Shown here piece by piece: positions 1 through 9,147 of a stretch of DNA of 26,841 bases (position 1 is the first letter of the stretch; each line of letters opens with the position of its first letter). The notes under the pieces were generated by a model. The model ran no database searches, had not been told where the DNA came from, and saw only the letters and a program-made list of their open reading frames with translations. The position numbers and the translations under genes are program-made. The DNA is from Ophiothrix spiculata (Eukaryota > Echinodermata > Ophiuroidea > Amphilepidida > Ophiotrichidae), in NCBI GenBank assembly GCA_000969725.1, contig JXSR01S009168.1, one strand, 5' to 3'.

Positions 1-369
1 CATGACTCATGGCATGGCAGAGATCTCACGTGCAGGGCACATGCACAGCAATCACAATAAACAAGACGTTGGTGGCCGCGCAATAAATTGCATGTTTAGG
101 CCTACTTGTGTGCCAGATGATAGGTGTTCATCCGTGGTATTGCCCGTATATTGAGTCAATGCGTAAATATATTATAAAGAAAAGTAGTCTTTAAAATAAT
201 CAGAACATCTCTTTGGTTTTCTATAGTTGAAGTCCCAACCACAACGGTTTTGAAATTTGCATATGTTTATTATAGTGATACATTTATACACTGAGTAAGG
301 GCATAAAATAAATTGTTTGAGCTTAACTTTAAAAGTTCAGGTTTTTTTAAAGGGCGTTTCAAAATCTGA
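1..369. other. no gene seen
   Basis: AT-rich single-copy-looking sequence. I see no exon with splice-like ends, no RNA gene and no clear repeat here. Confidence 0.5.
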
Positions 370-377
370 TGACGTCA
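370..377. promoter_or_regulatory. CRE-like palindrome TGACGTCA
   Basis: This is a perfect 8-bp cAMP-response-element palindrome. Two more lie at 723-730 and 742-749, so the first 750 bases hold three. Whether CREB/ATF proteins bind here is inference, and no adjacent promoter is visible. Confidence 0.35.
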
Positions 378-402
378 TGTCCTACCCCTTGCAATAAAAC
401 GG

Positions 403-667
403 CCTCGCAATCACGGCACAGGAAGTTTCAGACACATGTAGCACAATTAAACCCAGCATCGCAGTTACGGCACGGGGTGACGGATGTTAAATCAAATAGA
501 AGAATCTTATACAGGTATCGACTATGTATTACAGGCTGAATATAGCGCACAGTACAGATCAATGAGAGGCATATATCATACTGTAAAATCATTCCTTTTG
601 CGAGCCTCGCATTCACGGCACGCCCTGCCGTATCCTCGATGCCGGTACAGCCTCGCAACTACGGCAT
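403..667 (+). repeat. interspersed 17-bp motif, four copies
   Basis: A motif close to CCTCGCANTYACGGCAC occurs at 403-419, 457-473 (degenerate start), 605-621 and 651-667 (last base T). Spacings are 54, 148 and 46 bp, so this is not a simple tandem array. The motif is CpG-containing in AT-rich surroundings. The two short ORFs that cross it in opposite directions (428-658 minus, 484-669 plus) look like by-products of this composition and not genes. Confidence 0.6.
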
Positions 668-680
668 AACACTTGTACCC

Positions 681-767
681 CTGTGATGTCTCTCTTGTTT
701 TTTGACTGAAAACACTGCTGGATGACGTCATAGATGTTTTATGACGTCAACTTGAGAGACATCACAG
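681..767. repeat. inverted repeat enclosing two CRE-like sites
   Basis: Exact 14-nt arms (CTGTGATGTCTCTC at 681-694 and its complement at 754-767) enclose two TGACGTCA palindromes at 723-730 and 742-749, which sit 19 bp apart. It could be a small foldback or a regulatory cluster. Confidence 0.6.
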
Positions 768-1197
768 CTATACTAACTGCTGAAGATGCTGGTTAAGCTA
801 ACGAAAACGTTCCAGGTGATAGATAAATTCTTGTAGAGTTGATCTTAACTTCAAATCTACATCACCACGAATGAATAGCCACTCATATAAGAAAACTGTA
901 CTTCAATCAACTGCGAGAAAACAGAGAATTTGAAGTATGCGAGAAGTTCAATGCGTCGTCTTTTATGGATACACCTTAAAATCTGGTTAATTGATCATCT
1001 TTTGCTATTATACATATTATAATATTGTAATTTGAAACTGTAATTTTTGTTTATCATAATTTCTTGAACTGCATCTCTTAGTGGAAATTTAAGAAAAAAA
1101 TCCAACTTGAATTTTTAGACTTTCTGTTCCTTTCACAAGGGTCTAAAATATAGATAATTGTAATTTAAGAGTTTATAATCCGTTTCTTTGATAGACA
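768..1197. other. no gene seen
   Basis: AT-rich sequence without recognisable exon, RNA gene or repeat. Confidence 0.5.
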
Positions 1198-1467
1198 GGT
1201 CTGATTTTGGAGTAAGACCGAATCGATACTTCGTTTGCCATTTACGATTTTGTAAACTATTTTAAACTAAAACCTTTGTTTTATGTCAGACAACAGTTTG
1301 AACTAAGATACTGATTAGAAATTGTATCCGATACAATAATTTCAAAAAATAAATCGTTGTCTGCACGCTTTGATATATCACGTATATATCTTTTGCATAC
1401 AAAAATAAAGTGTTCAAACACACAACTTACAACAATTGAAGAAAAAACAACGCTCATATACCGTTTA
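1198..1467 (+). repeat. duplicated block, copy 1, left part
   Basis: This stretch aligns base for base, with scattered indels, to 18258-18490. A useful landmark is AACTAAGATACTGATTAGAA at 1301-1320 and 18342-18361. The alignment breaks exactly where a TIR element begins at 1468, and resumes at 4304. The block looks non-coding. Confidence 0.9.
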
Positions 1468-1689
1468 GGCTAATGAAACTTGATTATTAGTTTCCCGTCA
1501 CATTTTTTCCAAAAAAATATGAAGTCATGATTTCATTATTCAATATTTTGGAAAAATTCATTATTTTCTAAACTTTCATTATTTGTTATGGTTTGTGGCA
1601 TTTATTGCGTGTATACCGTAGGTACAGCATTCTATATGTTTAAGATTTGTGTAAAAGGTATATTGGAGCACCAATTAAAACAACAATAC

Positions 1690-2210
1690 ACTTTCCTGTA
1701 GTCAAGTTCAAGTTTATTTGCAAAAGTCTTCAGATCTGGTACAACAATGTGAGCAGAGTTGGTGATTTAGTGCTACCTAGTTGATTACAGGCGTGTTTAT
1801 TATTATCATTGGCCAAACAAATATTCCTCTGAGAGTCTAAACAAACATTCAGAGTGCAGTACCCCCAGACATGGTCCTAAATGCAAACAAAAAACCGTAT
1901 TTTTCTTAACACTGACAAAGAATTCTATATGAATGTCGGTGATGGCGAATTCAGTAACGGACCTGCTAACGTCATGGTGATCTCCCTTAATACTTCCCAT
2001 GATTTTGCAAGAATATCAACAAAACACGATTGTTCAACTACAGAAATAATAGTCCATGGAATCTTAGTAACCCCCTTCGTTAACTTTAACTGATAATAAC
2101 ATATCGAAAAAACATGAACATCAAATCCAACTTGAACTAACATCCACATCGCAAAATCGCATGCCCAGCCATTCATCTCTTTTCGTATACTTGGCGTCAA
2201 AAAAATTATT
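1690..2210 (-). other. possible decayed coding remnant inside the TIR element
   Basis: Three overlapping short ORFs occur here, two on the minus strand (1925-2200, 1806-2000). The region is slightly richer in GC and less repetitive than its flanks, which could mean a decayed captured or transposase segment. The minus-strand peptide has no motif I recognise (no DDE signature, no zinc finger). It may equally be chance. Confidence 0.15.
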
Positions 2211-2636
2211 TTTAGCGGGAGGGAATATTTTTCCCATGTTTTTCACTATAATTTAAAAACAATATATATATGATGTATTCTAAAATTAATAAAACAGATA
2301 ATTTTTGAAATAAACACACATGGTTTAATGCATATGAATAAATTAAAATGTTTGGGAAATGCTATTTTTAAGAACTCGTACATCATATACATGAACAATA
2401 CAGTACAATTTATTTATGGAGTCATGGACAATAAATCAACGTACATTCACGTAGGCTATACTTGACAACAACACGTTAGCAAGCCAATTCAAATTTTTAG
2501 GGGCACGGCCACTTTGGCCTCAAGAATAACAACTTTTCAAAGGCCATTTGGTGAGGGCACTGAGGCCAATACGAGTTTTAAATGAAGGGCACTGGGGCAA
2601 AAAAAAAATGTACAACAAAAACACTTGCAGAGGTAA

Positions 2637-3577
2637 TATTGATAGTGACTGTGAAAAGAAAAAATATCGAAGCTCTTTTTCTTATTTAATTTCAAAAGGT
2701 CTCTCTTTTGGCTGAAAAATCCTTATTAGGTCTGTCTTACTCATAAAACCGAATGCGAAAGTAAATATCAAAATTATTGTATCGGCCCAGCTAGCTAAAT
2801 AACGTTTTTTGAACGTTAAAAAACGGTTTTGTTTTGGGTGAGAAAACGTTTCCAAAAAAACGTGAAAGTGTGGAGGTTTTTTTTTTCGTTAAAAAAACGT
2901 TTAAACATAACGTTACAAAACTGTTCAAAAAACTTTTAATTTACGTTAGAAAAACCTTTCAGACCCATGCGTTAAGAGTGGTTTTATATCGGTTTTTTTA
3001 ACGTTTCTAAAACGTTTTTGTTTAACCAAAGTTATCTTTTTACCAGTTCAAAACGTTCCAAAAAGGTTTGATAAAAACAAAACGACTGTAACCAATTAAG
3101 AACCTTTCCAAAACGTTTCGGAAACGTTTCAGACAAGTTTTGTGTTTGCTGGGGGCCAATCATACATCCCAAATGTCCAATTTTGGAGTATATGATGCCT
3201 TATGCAATTACAATGATTTAATATTTTTAGCACCACTACCTAAAAAATAATTTTTGACCTCCTGACCCCTCTGATGTGACCCCCTGCAGGGGTGCTTGTA
3301 TATATAGCTGCATCCCCCAGGAAAAATTGACAGTGACCATGAAGAGAAAAAACTGCTAAGCTCCTTTTCTTATTTAATTTAAAAAGGTCTCTCGTTTGCC
3401 TGAAATAAGCCTTTTTAGGTCCGTCTTACCAATATAATCGAATGCGAGAGTATATTTTTAAATCGTCGTATCGGGCACACCGTGCAACGAAAATGTCCAA
3501 TTTTGGCGTATATGGTACCTTATGCAATTACAATGATTTCATACTTGTTGGCATTCCATACCTTAAAATCATTTATT
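2637..3577 (+). repeat. direct duplication of a ~240-bp unit inside the TIR element
   Basis: The sequence 2637-2785 plus 3158-3240 is repeated at 3325-3577. Shared landmarks include TTCTTATTTAATTT and ATGTCCAATTTTGG, followed by CCTTATGCAATTACAATGAT. The first unit is interrupted by the AACGTT-rich MITE at 2784-3157 and the second is not, so the second again acts as the empty site. Confidence 0.85.
2784..3157. mobile_element. AACGTT-rich MITE
   Basis: The element starts CCCAGC and ends GCTGGG. It contains about ten near-copies of AAAACGTTT in both orientations. The right terminus read in reverse complement is CCCAGCAAACACAAAAC, a terminus I recall from widespread short animal MITEs with internal AACGTT repeats. 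It interrupts one of two duplicated units, which supports it being an insertion. GGCC on both sides may be a target duplication or part of the terminus. Confidence 0.7.
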
Positions 3578-3603
3578 CCCCCCCCCCCCCAAAAAAAAAA
3601 AAA
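3578..3603 (+). repeat. C13-A13 homopolymer junction
   Basis: Thirteen C run directly into thirteen A, just beyond the second duplicated unit. Likely length-variable and error-prone in assembly. Confidence 0.9.
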
Positions 3604-4303
3604 TGAGTACAACAATAATAAAAAACAACAACATCCACCTAATACAAATACCATTAATCTTTTTCCTATTAATTATTATTAAAAACTGGGGCTTCTACCA
3701 ATAATACAATGTAGAACTCGACTTCCTTGTCAACATCTTAATGTACATACTATCTCTAGCGTGTGTCTTTACTTTTTGTGAACATTGAATTTTTGCACGG
3801 CAGATCGACCACAAGACGTCTCGCAGTGGGTAGTAATTTATTGAGCATCATTTTCCAGGGGTCCGAGTTAGTCCGAGGGTACCCAAACTTCTCTATTTTT
3901 ATAGTATATTTATATACCGCTGCATGCATTTAGGGACAGCTACGTCTGTGTGCCGATAACTAAAAAATATAAATTGTAATGTTTAAAGTGGAAAATTTGG
4001 CTCTTCAAATTGGGCATTTTTTTACGTTTTTATGCGATGTCTCGGGAGTCGGAACATAAAGGGCATTGCGGTCTCCGGTTTGAAAGACTCCAAAAGGGGC
4101 CGATTGACGTTCGAATATGTCATACATGCGCTAGGTTTTGCTTTTCGGTATGTACTTTTTAGTAAAATGGGTGAAATTGTGAAAATTTGAATGAAAAATG
4201 CAAATAATGAAATATTTAAAAAAATAATGATTTTTTTTAGCGGCAAGGAAATCTCTACGCGGGCGGGCGACGGGAAACTAATAATCTCATTTCATTAGCC
4301 TTA

Positions 4304-5383
4304 GTAGTGGCCTAGTAGAAACTTTACATACTAATTATATGATTTGATATTATACATGTATATGTCTTTATCAATGATATTGTGATAAAGGCATTACCCG
4401 ATTTTTCTAGACGAAATCATACTGATCAATCAAATAAAAACATGTCAAAATAAACGAACATGTAGTGATACAAAAAACCTAGTATTTCTGTATGTCATCC
4501 ATCATTATACGCAATTCATGTTGTAGCGATAAAATTACATTATTAACATGATCATAAATGCTATTAAACAAAGAAATAACCCCAAAATATTGAACATTAT
4601 GTAATCAGAACACCGATGTCAATTATTCTATATTTCCTGAAACACGTTTCTCTTTTCTGTTCTGATAATATTTGCCGGGAGTGTTATGGTGCATGTTTGC
4701 ATAGGCATTGTTGATTTCCTCTCAAAATCGAATCCTGATTGCAGGATCCCGATATTTCATTTCTATTTATCTTCTCTTCTTAGTGATATTTAGTATGTAA
4801 TTTGATTTGGAGATGTGATTGGATTCGTTTTGAGTGTTTATGTTTTTCAAACATAAATCATGCTATAAGAACGTTGAAACTTGATGAAAATTCTTCGACA
4901 AAGATAGAATGATCTCCAAAGCAAATTTTGTAATGTATATTATTGTTAATATTATTTTAAAACATCCAGTGGCAGCTGAAACAGATATATATGTTAAATT
5001 TGAATGTAGCTATCAATTACAATTTGTTACTGCTTCCTTATCATGTTGTCAATCTGACAAACATGTCTATTTCATTGATTATATTTACCTTTATTTGTTA
5101 ACTGAGTTTAATATTAATTGTTTTAATAGTTAAACGGCATAAACCTTTATCTAAAGGCGCCTTCGTTTATATTTGTAAAGTTAGCAAACTTCAAGTCCTA
5201 TTTATTGGTAATAGGGATTACGATCGGAAAACAGAAATTAACACTTAAGAGGGTATAATTATCACCATCGAATTCTAGTTGATCTCAATACTGATTAGAG
5301 ACAACGTAATATGTTGAGAAGAGGAAAACAGTGACCCTGTAACCCTTTGGAATACATACCGTTTTCTTAGAGTATTTTGTTTT
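4304..5383 (+). repeat. duplicated block, copy 1, right part
   Basis: This stretch aligns to 19109-20112. A landmark is TTCTAGACGAAATCATACTG at 4405-4424 and 19195-19214. Similarity fades after AGTATTTTGT (5371-5380). A short ORF at 4909-5133 lies in it, but the paralogous copy does not preserve that frame cleanly, so I do not call a gene. Confidence 0.9.
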
Positions 5384-6020
5384 GTTTTATGTGACTGAAA
5401 TCCATGGCTCTGGAGAGGTCGCTGTAAGGATCTATATATTAAGGCTACAGTCCCTAAAAACGTCTTGCTCGGCTGAACGTCATGTTAACTTCAAGTTTTT
5501 ACCCACTTACACATATCACAATTTTTTACATATAAAATAGAGTCTCTAGTTTATACATGAACCTTCTATTCGTGCTTTCACGTCCATTATCAAGGTCAAA
5601 ATGACGTCAATAGACTACTTCGAAAAAGTTGACGCTCTTTCGCCGAAACCTCCTAATTTCATGATGTTCGAACAATTTGATCATTTTCAAATTTTGACAG
5701 ATTGTAGGCTTGATACTTCTTATTGAATTGCAAATAAAAAAATTTAAAATTGTGGTGTTGATTTTGAATGATAATGTAACAAACCTGCATTGTTTTGCCT
5801 AAACCAGACGTGATTTACGACTCTGAGATCGCCCCGTTTGAGCTGTGAATTGCCCGTTTTTAGTATCTACAATATCTACATTTTGTTTGATATAAGCATT
5901 TGCATAATTTACTTACAAATTGAGCATTCCATTGAAGCAAAAATTGCAATTTTGTATGTAAACAAAAGAAAAATATGGCATTCTAATATGTATGTTTTAG
6001 ATTTCAGTTCACGGTCTCAA
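5384..6020. other. no gene seen; one CRE-like site
   Basis: AT-rich sequence with a TGACGTCA palindrome near 5602. A 66-codon ORF (5838-6038) has no recognisable content. No convincing exon. Confidence 0.45.
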
Positions 6021-6022
6021 CG

Positions 6023-6115
6023 CTGCCTGGATAGCTGAGCGGTAGATCCCTGAGTGCCCAGGATTGTTTGAGTGGTGAGGCACAACCATCACTTCCCCCC
6101 GAATGACCAGTAGCG
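6023..6115 (+). mobile_element. tRNA-derived SINE-like fragment
   Basis: TAGCTGAGCGG here matches the RNA polymerase III A-box consensus TRGCNNAGYGG exactly and sits at a tRNA-like distance from the start of the GC-rich patch. The expected B box is only weakly matched (GTTTGAGTGG), and no cloverleaf closes. A short inverted pair GTGGTG...CCATCAC follows. A decayed SINE head is the simplest reading; a functional tRNA gene is not supported. Confidence 0.4.
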
Positions 6116-6207
6116 GCGGAGGTTAAATTGTGAGATTTCAATTAAGCTAAAATTGTTTGCAAATCTTGAAATTTACGTAAAACTTGGAATATTGACATAA
6201 AGACTAA

Positions 6208-6228
6208 AATTTCGCGCGAAGCGCGCAA
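6208..6228. repeat. GCGC-rich palindromic patch
   Basis: TTCGCGCGAA is a 10-bp palindrome and is followed by GCGCGC in otherwise AT-rich DNA. CpG-dense palindromes of this kind often mark repeat termini, but no partner end is seen. Confidence 0.4.
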
Positions 6229-6272
6229 CATTTTTGCTTTTCACATTTAAATTATTAAAAACAAAGGGAAAT

Positions 6273-6467
6273 TCAAGGTCTCGCAAGCCCACGACAAGTT
6301 TTTAAATGATTTTCCATTTTTTTTCTCTCTTTCCTTATGATTTTTTCTCTCCTCCCGTTTTTTTCTATCTTTTTTGTGTCGAATGGGCCTTTTCCCCCGA
6401 CTGATTCACCAAACTGGGGGGGGGGGGGCTGAAGTCTGACCCGGCCCTTATTTGTGTTGACGACTGA
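6273..6467. repeat. low-complexity pyrimidine-rich and poly-G stretch
   Basis: A T/C-rich run at about 6310-6375 is followed by a 13-G run at 6416-6428. The 93-codon minus-strand ORF here is mostly translated low complexity (lysine/glutamate and proline runs) and is not a gene. Confidence 0.7.
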
Positions 6468-6547
6468 ATGGGCCACTTGACATTTCAACATTATGACATA
6501 TCTAGGACGTCGGCATTGTGTCGGCTCAAAGGAGCTGATAAAGGCAT
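6468..6547 (+). repeat. dispersed repeat, copy 1 (partner at 13008)
   Basis: The start GGCCACTTGACATTTCAACA is identical at 6471-6490 and 13011-13030, after which the two diverge but stay alignable (shared CGGCA and AAGGAG tracts). In this copy the sequence reads through GGAGCTGATAAAG, while the partner is interrupted at the equivalent point by the TIR element starting at 13095. Confidence 0.75.
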
Positions 6548-6839
6548 CAAACATTGCTTTGTTAAACAGCCTTTATACTTCGATATACCTTTTTATTTAT
6601 ATTACACACATTATACGCAATATTTTATTATTATTCTTATCAAATTATTGTAATTGTTTTAATATATCGAACTATAGACGAAATTTATAATTCTCATTTG
6701 AATTTAGCAGAAATTTTATGTAGAAGTAAAACAGTTAGAGCCAGTTGAGGCTTCAAGACACTTTCATTATAGAAAGATTTAAAGTTTTATAACTAGGCTA
6801 CTAAGGGAAATCCGTAAAGAGGTTTCCTGCCTTTGTCTG

Positions 6840-6915
6840 CAGAACCGCACGTTCACCACTTACCTTTTTGCATAGACACAAGCTTCAAGTTTGGTCAACT
6901 AAAATATAAGAGTGA
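6840..6915. other. fragment similar to exon candidate at 15223-15408
   Basis: About 30 bases around 6877-6910 resemble 15285-15318: both contain ACAAG, then AGTTTGGTCAA, then AAAA. The reading frame equivalent to the 15223 candidate ends in a stop within about 30 codons, so on the plus strand this would be a decayed copy. The minus strand offers a different reading: a 35-nt segment (about 6867-6901) lies between TTATATTTTAG and GTAAGT, which are good splice signals. I cannot decide between the two. Confidence 0.25.
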
Positions 6916-7130
6916 GATAAGGCACAAGTCATGATCACAAGCTTGTAGTTAAACTCTGCTCTACACTTTCTGATTTCATCACATTTTAGAAAGTTCTTCA
7001 ACATACCAACGTAAATATAGATAACCATGTGTTTGAATTAGAATATTTATAGACAAAATGAAAGTTTGTTATTTAAACTCAATTTTCTAAAGCTATATTT
7101 AATTCGATGACATTGTTTCTAGATGTCAGG

Positions 7131-7316
7131 CATTGAACTCTTGACTTAACACCATGATGTAAATTAAACGCCCACATTTTAAATCCACTGATATGTATGT
7201 TTATTTAACATCCAAAGGGTGTTGCGTTGATTAATTAACACCAACAATAGTTTAGAAATTACACCAAAGGGTGTGGACCTCACATGGTTACCTTTAACAC
7301 CAGAGTTTTTGCAGTG
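7131..7316. mobile_element. short hAT-like MITE
   Basis: The right end reads CTTTAACACCAGAGTTTTTGC then AGTG; its complement starts CACTGCAAAAACTC, a hAT-like terminus. The left end CATTGAACTC is a degraded match. The interior has several copies of ACACCAAAGGGTGT-type palindromes. No 8-bp target duplication is evident, so the left boundary is uncertain. Confidence 0.5.
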
Positions 7317-7369
7317 AAATATATAAATACTTCTAGTTTTACTTTGGGCCTTAGATCTAGAAAATCAAC

Positions 7370-7530
7370 TCACGAAAACCTGAACTGCCTTAATTATATG
7401 TAGACTCCTGTGAATATGTGTTACATTTAATTTGAAAAATTACCCGACATATGTCAATCAACATAAATCTATTACCGTAACTTCATACAAACAATAAAAT
7501 ATGTTTCGTACATTCCTATTATATTCCATG
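7370..7530 (+). promoter_or_regulatory. conserved module A (homeodomain plus PBX/MEIS core)
   Basis: The 25-bp core at 7438-7462 starts AATTACCCGAC and ends TGTCAATCAAC. The same core occurs at 15921, 20668 and 21813. Here the MEIS half reads ATGTCAATCA, one base off the complement of the known PBX-MEIS/PREP site TGATTGACAG. Module B shares more with this copy: CTCCTGTGAA upstream and GTAACTTCAT downstream. A TATTATAT tract begins 55 bp after the core. Binding is inferred from sequence only. Confidence 0.5.
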
Positions 7531-8300
7531 CCAGAGTCTGTGCTAAAACACTCCTTAAAACATTCTTTATTACTTTACGTTAATGATCTTCAACTAAGAA
7601 AAGATAAAAAATACCACTTGATTAAAACTATAATGCACAAATACGTATAGAATCTGAATATATCACGTTTGGGAGTAAAAGATCTTCTTTAAAATGCTTC
7701 AGCTGAAAAGTGTAGCTTTAACTTTCAAACCAACTCGCTTTTATCATAGACAAGGTCGAGGGCAATTAGAGTAGTAGTCTGAGAGTCCTTTTAAAAGAAA
7801 GTCGTGGAAGCCAAGTACACTGATAAATGCTTAACGGCCATTTTTTGCCATTCAAGGACTTTATGACCACTTAAAATATACGTCACTATACAACGATTAA
7901 CAACACTTACGGTAATAAGCAAAGGATAAAAACATCACTCCTCCATCTACCCTAATGCCAAACACTTCATCCTGCATCATTTAATTCTAGTATCGGGTTT
8001 GTTATGTTTTGCATGATCACGTGAAAACGTGTAGAAATAAAAATGAACGTGTGTATATTCCATGGAAGTTAAATCAATGCTGAAAGCAGGATGCATTTTA
8101 CATTATATCGTAAGACAAACTTCATGCAGTCACAATGATTTATGATACCAAACACACGACTAATACGTCACTAGTATTTTTCTGTTTTCTTGATCTTTTA
8201 TCAGATTTTGATATTTAGTAAAGATTTCCAATTCACAATTTATTAAGGCAAAATAAGTTTTTGTATAAAAATATGTTTAGGGTCGTTTAAAAAATCACCA
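7531..8300. other. no gene seen
   Basis: AT-rich, no exon with credible splice signals, no RNA gene and no repeat recognised. Confidence 0.45.
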
Positions 8301-8311
8301 GCGGTTGTCTA

Positions 8312-8382
8312 CCAGTTCTGGTCAGTTTTCCAGTTTCAGACGGTTCGCTATTGTTTATTCTGGTTGAAACGACCAGAACCGG
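8312..8382. repeat. short inverted repeat
   Basis: CCAGTTCTGGTC at 8312-8323 and GACCAGAACCGG at 8371-8382 pair at 11 of 12 positions. The surrounding 100 bases are richer in GC than the flanks. Confidence 0.5.
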
Positions 8383-8466
8383 CACATAAACGCCAGTTGA
8401 AGTTTGAAGCGGTTCTTTATTTGTCAATGCCTGGCGACACAATTTGATGCAGTTCTGCATTTGAGT

Positions 8467-8509
8467 GTTTTGTTTGTTTGTTTGTTGGGTTGTTTGTTTG
8501 TTTGGGGGT
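8467..8509 (+). repeat. (TTTG)n microsatellite
   Basis: Imperfect TTTG repeats. They generate the hydrophobic start of the 149-codon plus-strand ORF at 8465-8914, which is one reason to doubt that ORF. Confidence 0.85.
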
Positions 8510-8846
8510 TTTGTGGTTATACTCCAAACAAGCCAAAGATCTTGCTTTTTAGAGTCGCTGTCACCCAATTGCCGCTTATTTTACAGCTACAAAAAAGTGA
8601 CCATCCGACCGCTGTCAACCAAAGAGCTATGTTTTCCCTTTCAGTCTGCCACTCGTAGTTTTTGTTTTGACAGCTCATCCACATTTTTGAATAATCTTGA
8701 TTTTTTTCTCTGGATTGTATTCGTAATGCTCTCACTGGGAGACCGAAGCTTGCCTTCTCATCCAATGCTCATTAATTTTGAACAAAATGGATTATCTCAT
8801 CCAATGACCCCTCCTTTTCGTGTCTCTTCTCTCACCAAATGCCCAG

Positions 8847-8945
8847 CTCATATACGGGGCCCTACACCTGTATCCATTGGAGTGTATAACCCTGGGGAGA
8901 TATCTGAGACGTAAACCATATTATGAATTACAAAGAAATGACTGA
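8847..8945 (+). CDS. weak exon candidate, unrecognised
   Basis: A pyrimidine-rich tract and CCCAG (8842-8846) resemble a splice acceptor. From 8847 a frame of 32 codons runs to TGA at 8943-8945, with GC clearly above the flanks, and contains LYPLECITLGRYLRRKP. I recognise no domain. A different plus-strand frame (8465-8914) also stays open across this stretch, so frame choice is not secure and both could be chance. The GC-rich patch could also be a repeat. Confidence 0.15.
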   Translation, partial: LIYGALHLYPLECITLGRYLRRKPYYELQRND

Positions 8946-8982
8946 TTCAAGCAAGTATTTCTGTAAGTTTAAATCGAGTTTA

Positions 8983-9052
8983 ACAAACGTATTTATATTT
9001 TACTGGATTCGTATTTTTAAATAGTAATCCAGTAAAATATAAATACGTTTGT
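8983..9052. repeat. perfect 27-bp-arm hairpin
   Basis: Arms at 8983-9009 and 9026-9052 are exact inverted copies across all 27 positions, beginning ACAAACGTATTTATATTTTA. The loop is 16 nt. Perfect identity in a region where other repeats are diverged suggests a recent origin or active gene conversion. Confidence 0.95.
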
Positions 9053-9101
9053 ATTTAAAAATATTGGAGATATACGCTAATAAGCTCTAATTAGCCTGGG
9101 A

Positions 9102-9147
9102 AACAAATAGAGCGAATTTTAAACAAGTTCGCTCTGCTTGTTTGTTC
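9102..9147. repeat. imperfect hairpin
   Basis: AGAGCGAA at 9109-9116 pairs with TTCGCTCT at 9128-9135. Partial pairing extends outward (ACAAA/TTTGT). It lies 50 bp after the perfect hairpin. Confidence 0.6.

Larger units (their letters stand above)
1468..4300. mobile_element. 2.83-kb TIR DNA transposon, PIF/Harbinger-like, non-autonomous
   Basis: Terminal inverted repeats of 32 bp, starting GGCTAATGAAA and ending in the GTTTCCCGTC complement, lie at 1468-1499 and 4269-4300 and match at 29 of 32 positions. TTA flanks both ends (1465-1467 and 4301-4303), the target duplication expected for PIF/Harbinger (TWA). The paralogous block at 18.5-19.1 kb lacks this element, giving an empty site that confirms the boundaries. 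I see no intact transposase: the longest internal reading frames are a 91-codon minus-strand ORF (1925-2200) and a 74-codon minus-strand ORF (4022-4246), neither recognised. Superfamily assignment rests only on TSD and terminal GG. Confidence 0.8.

Noticed and set aside
1925..2200. Transposase of the 2.8-kb TIR element
   Set aside because: No DDE motif or other transposase signature in the 91-codon minus-strand frame.
6023..6115. Functional tRNA gene
   Set aside because: A good A box but weak B box and no closing acceptor, D or T stems.
6273..6554. 93-codon minus-strand ORF
   Set aside because: Made mostly of low-complexity pyrimidine and poly-G sequence read in reverse.
8465..8914. Longest ORF in the window, 149 codons on the plus strand
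   Set aside because: Its first 20 codons are translated (TTTG)n, no domain is recognisable, and a competing frame with an acceptor-like edge is open in the same GC-rich patch. Not enough for a gene call.
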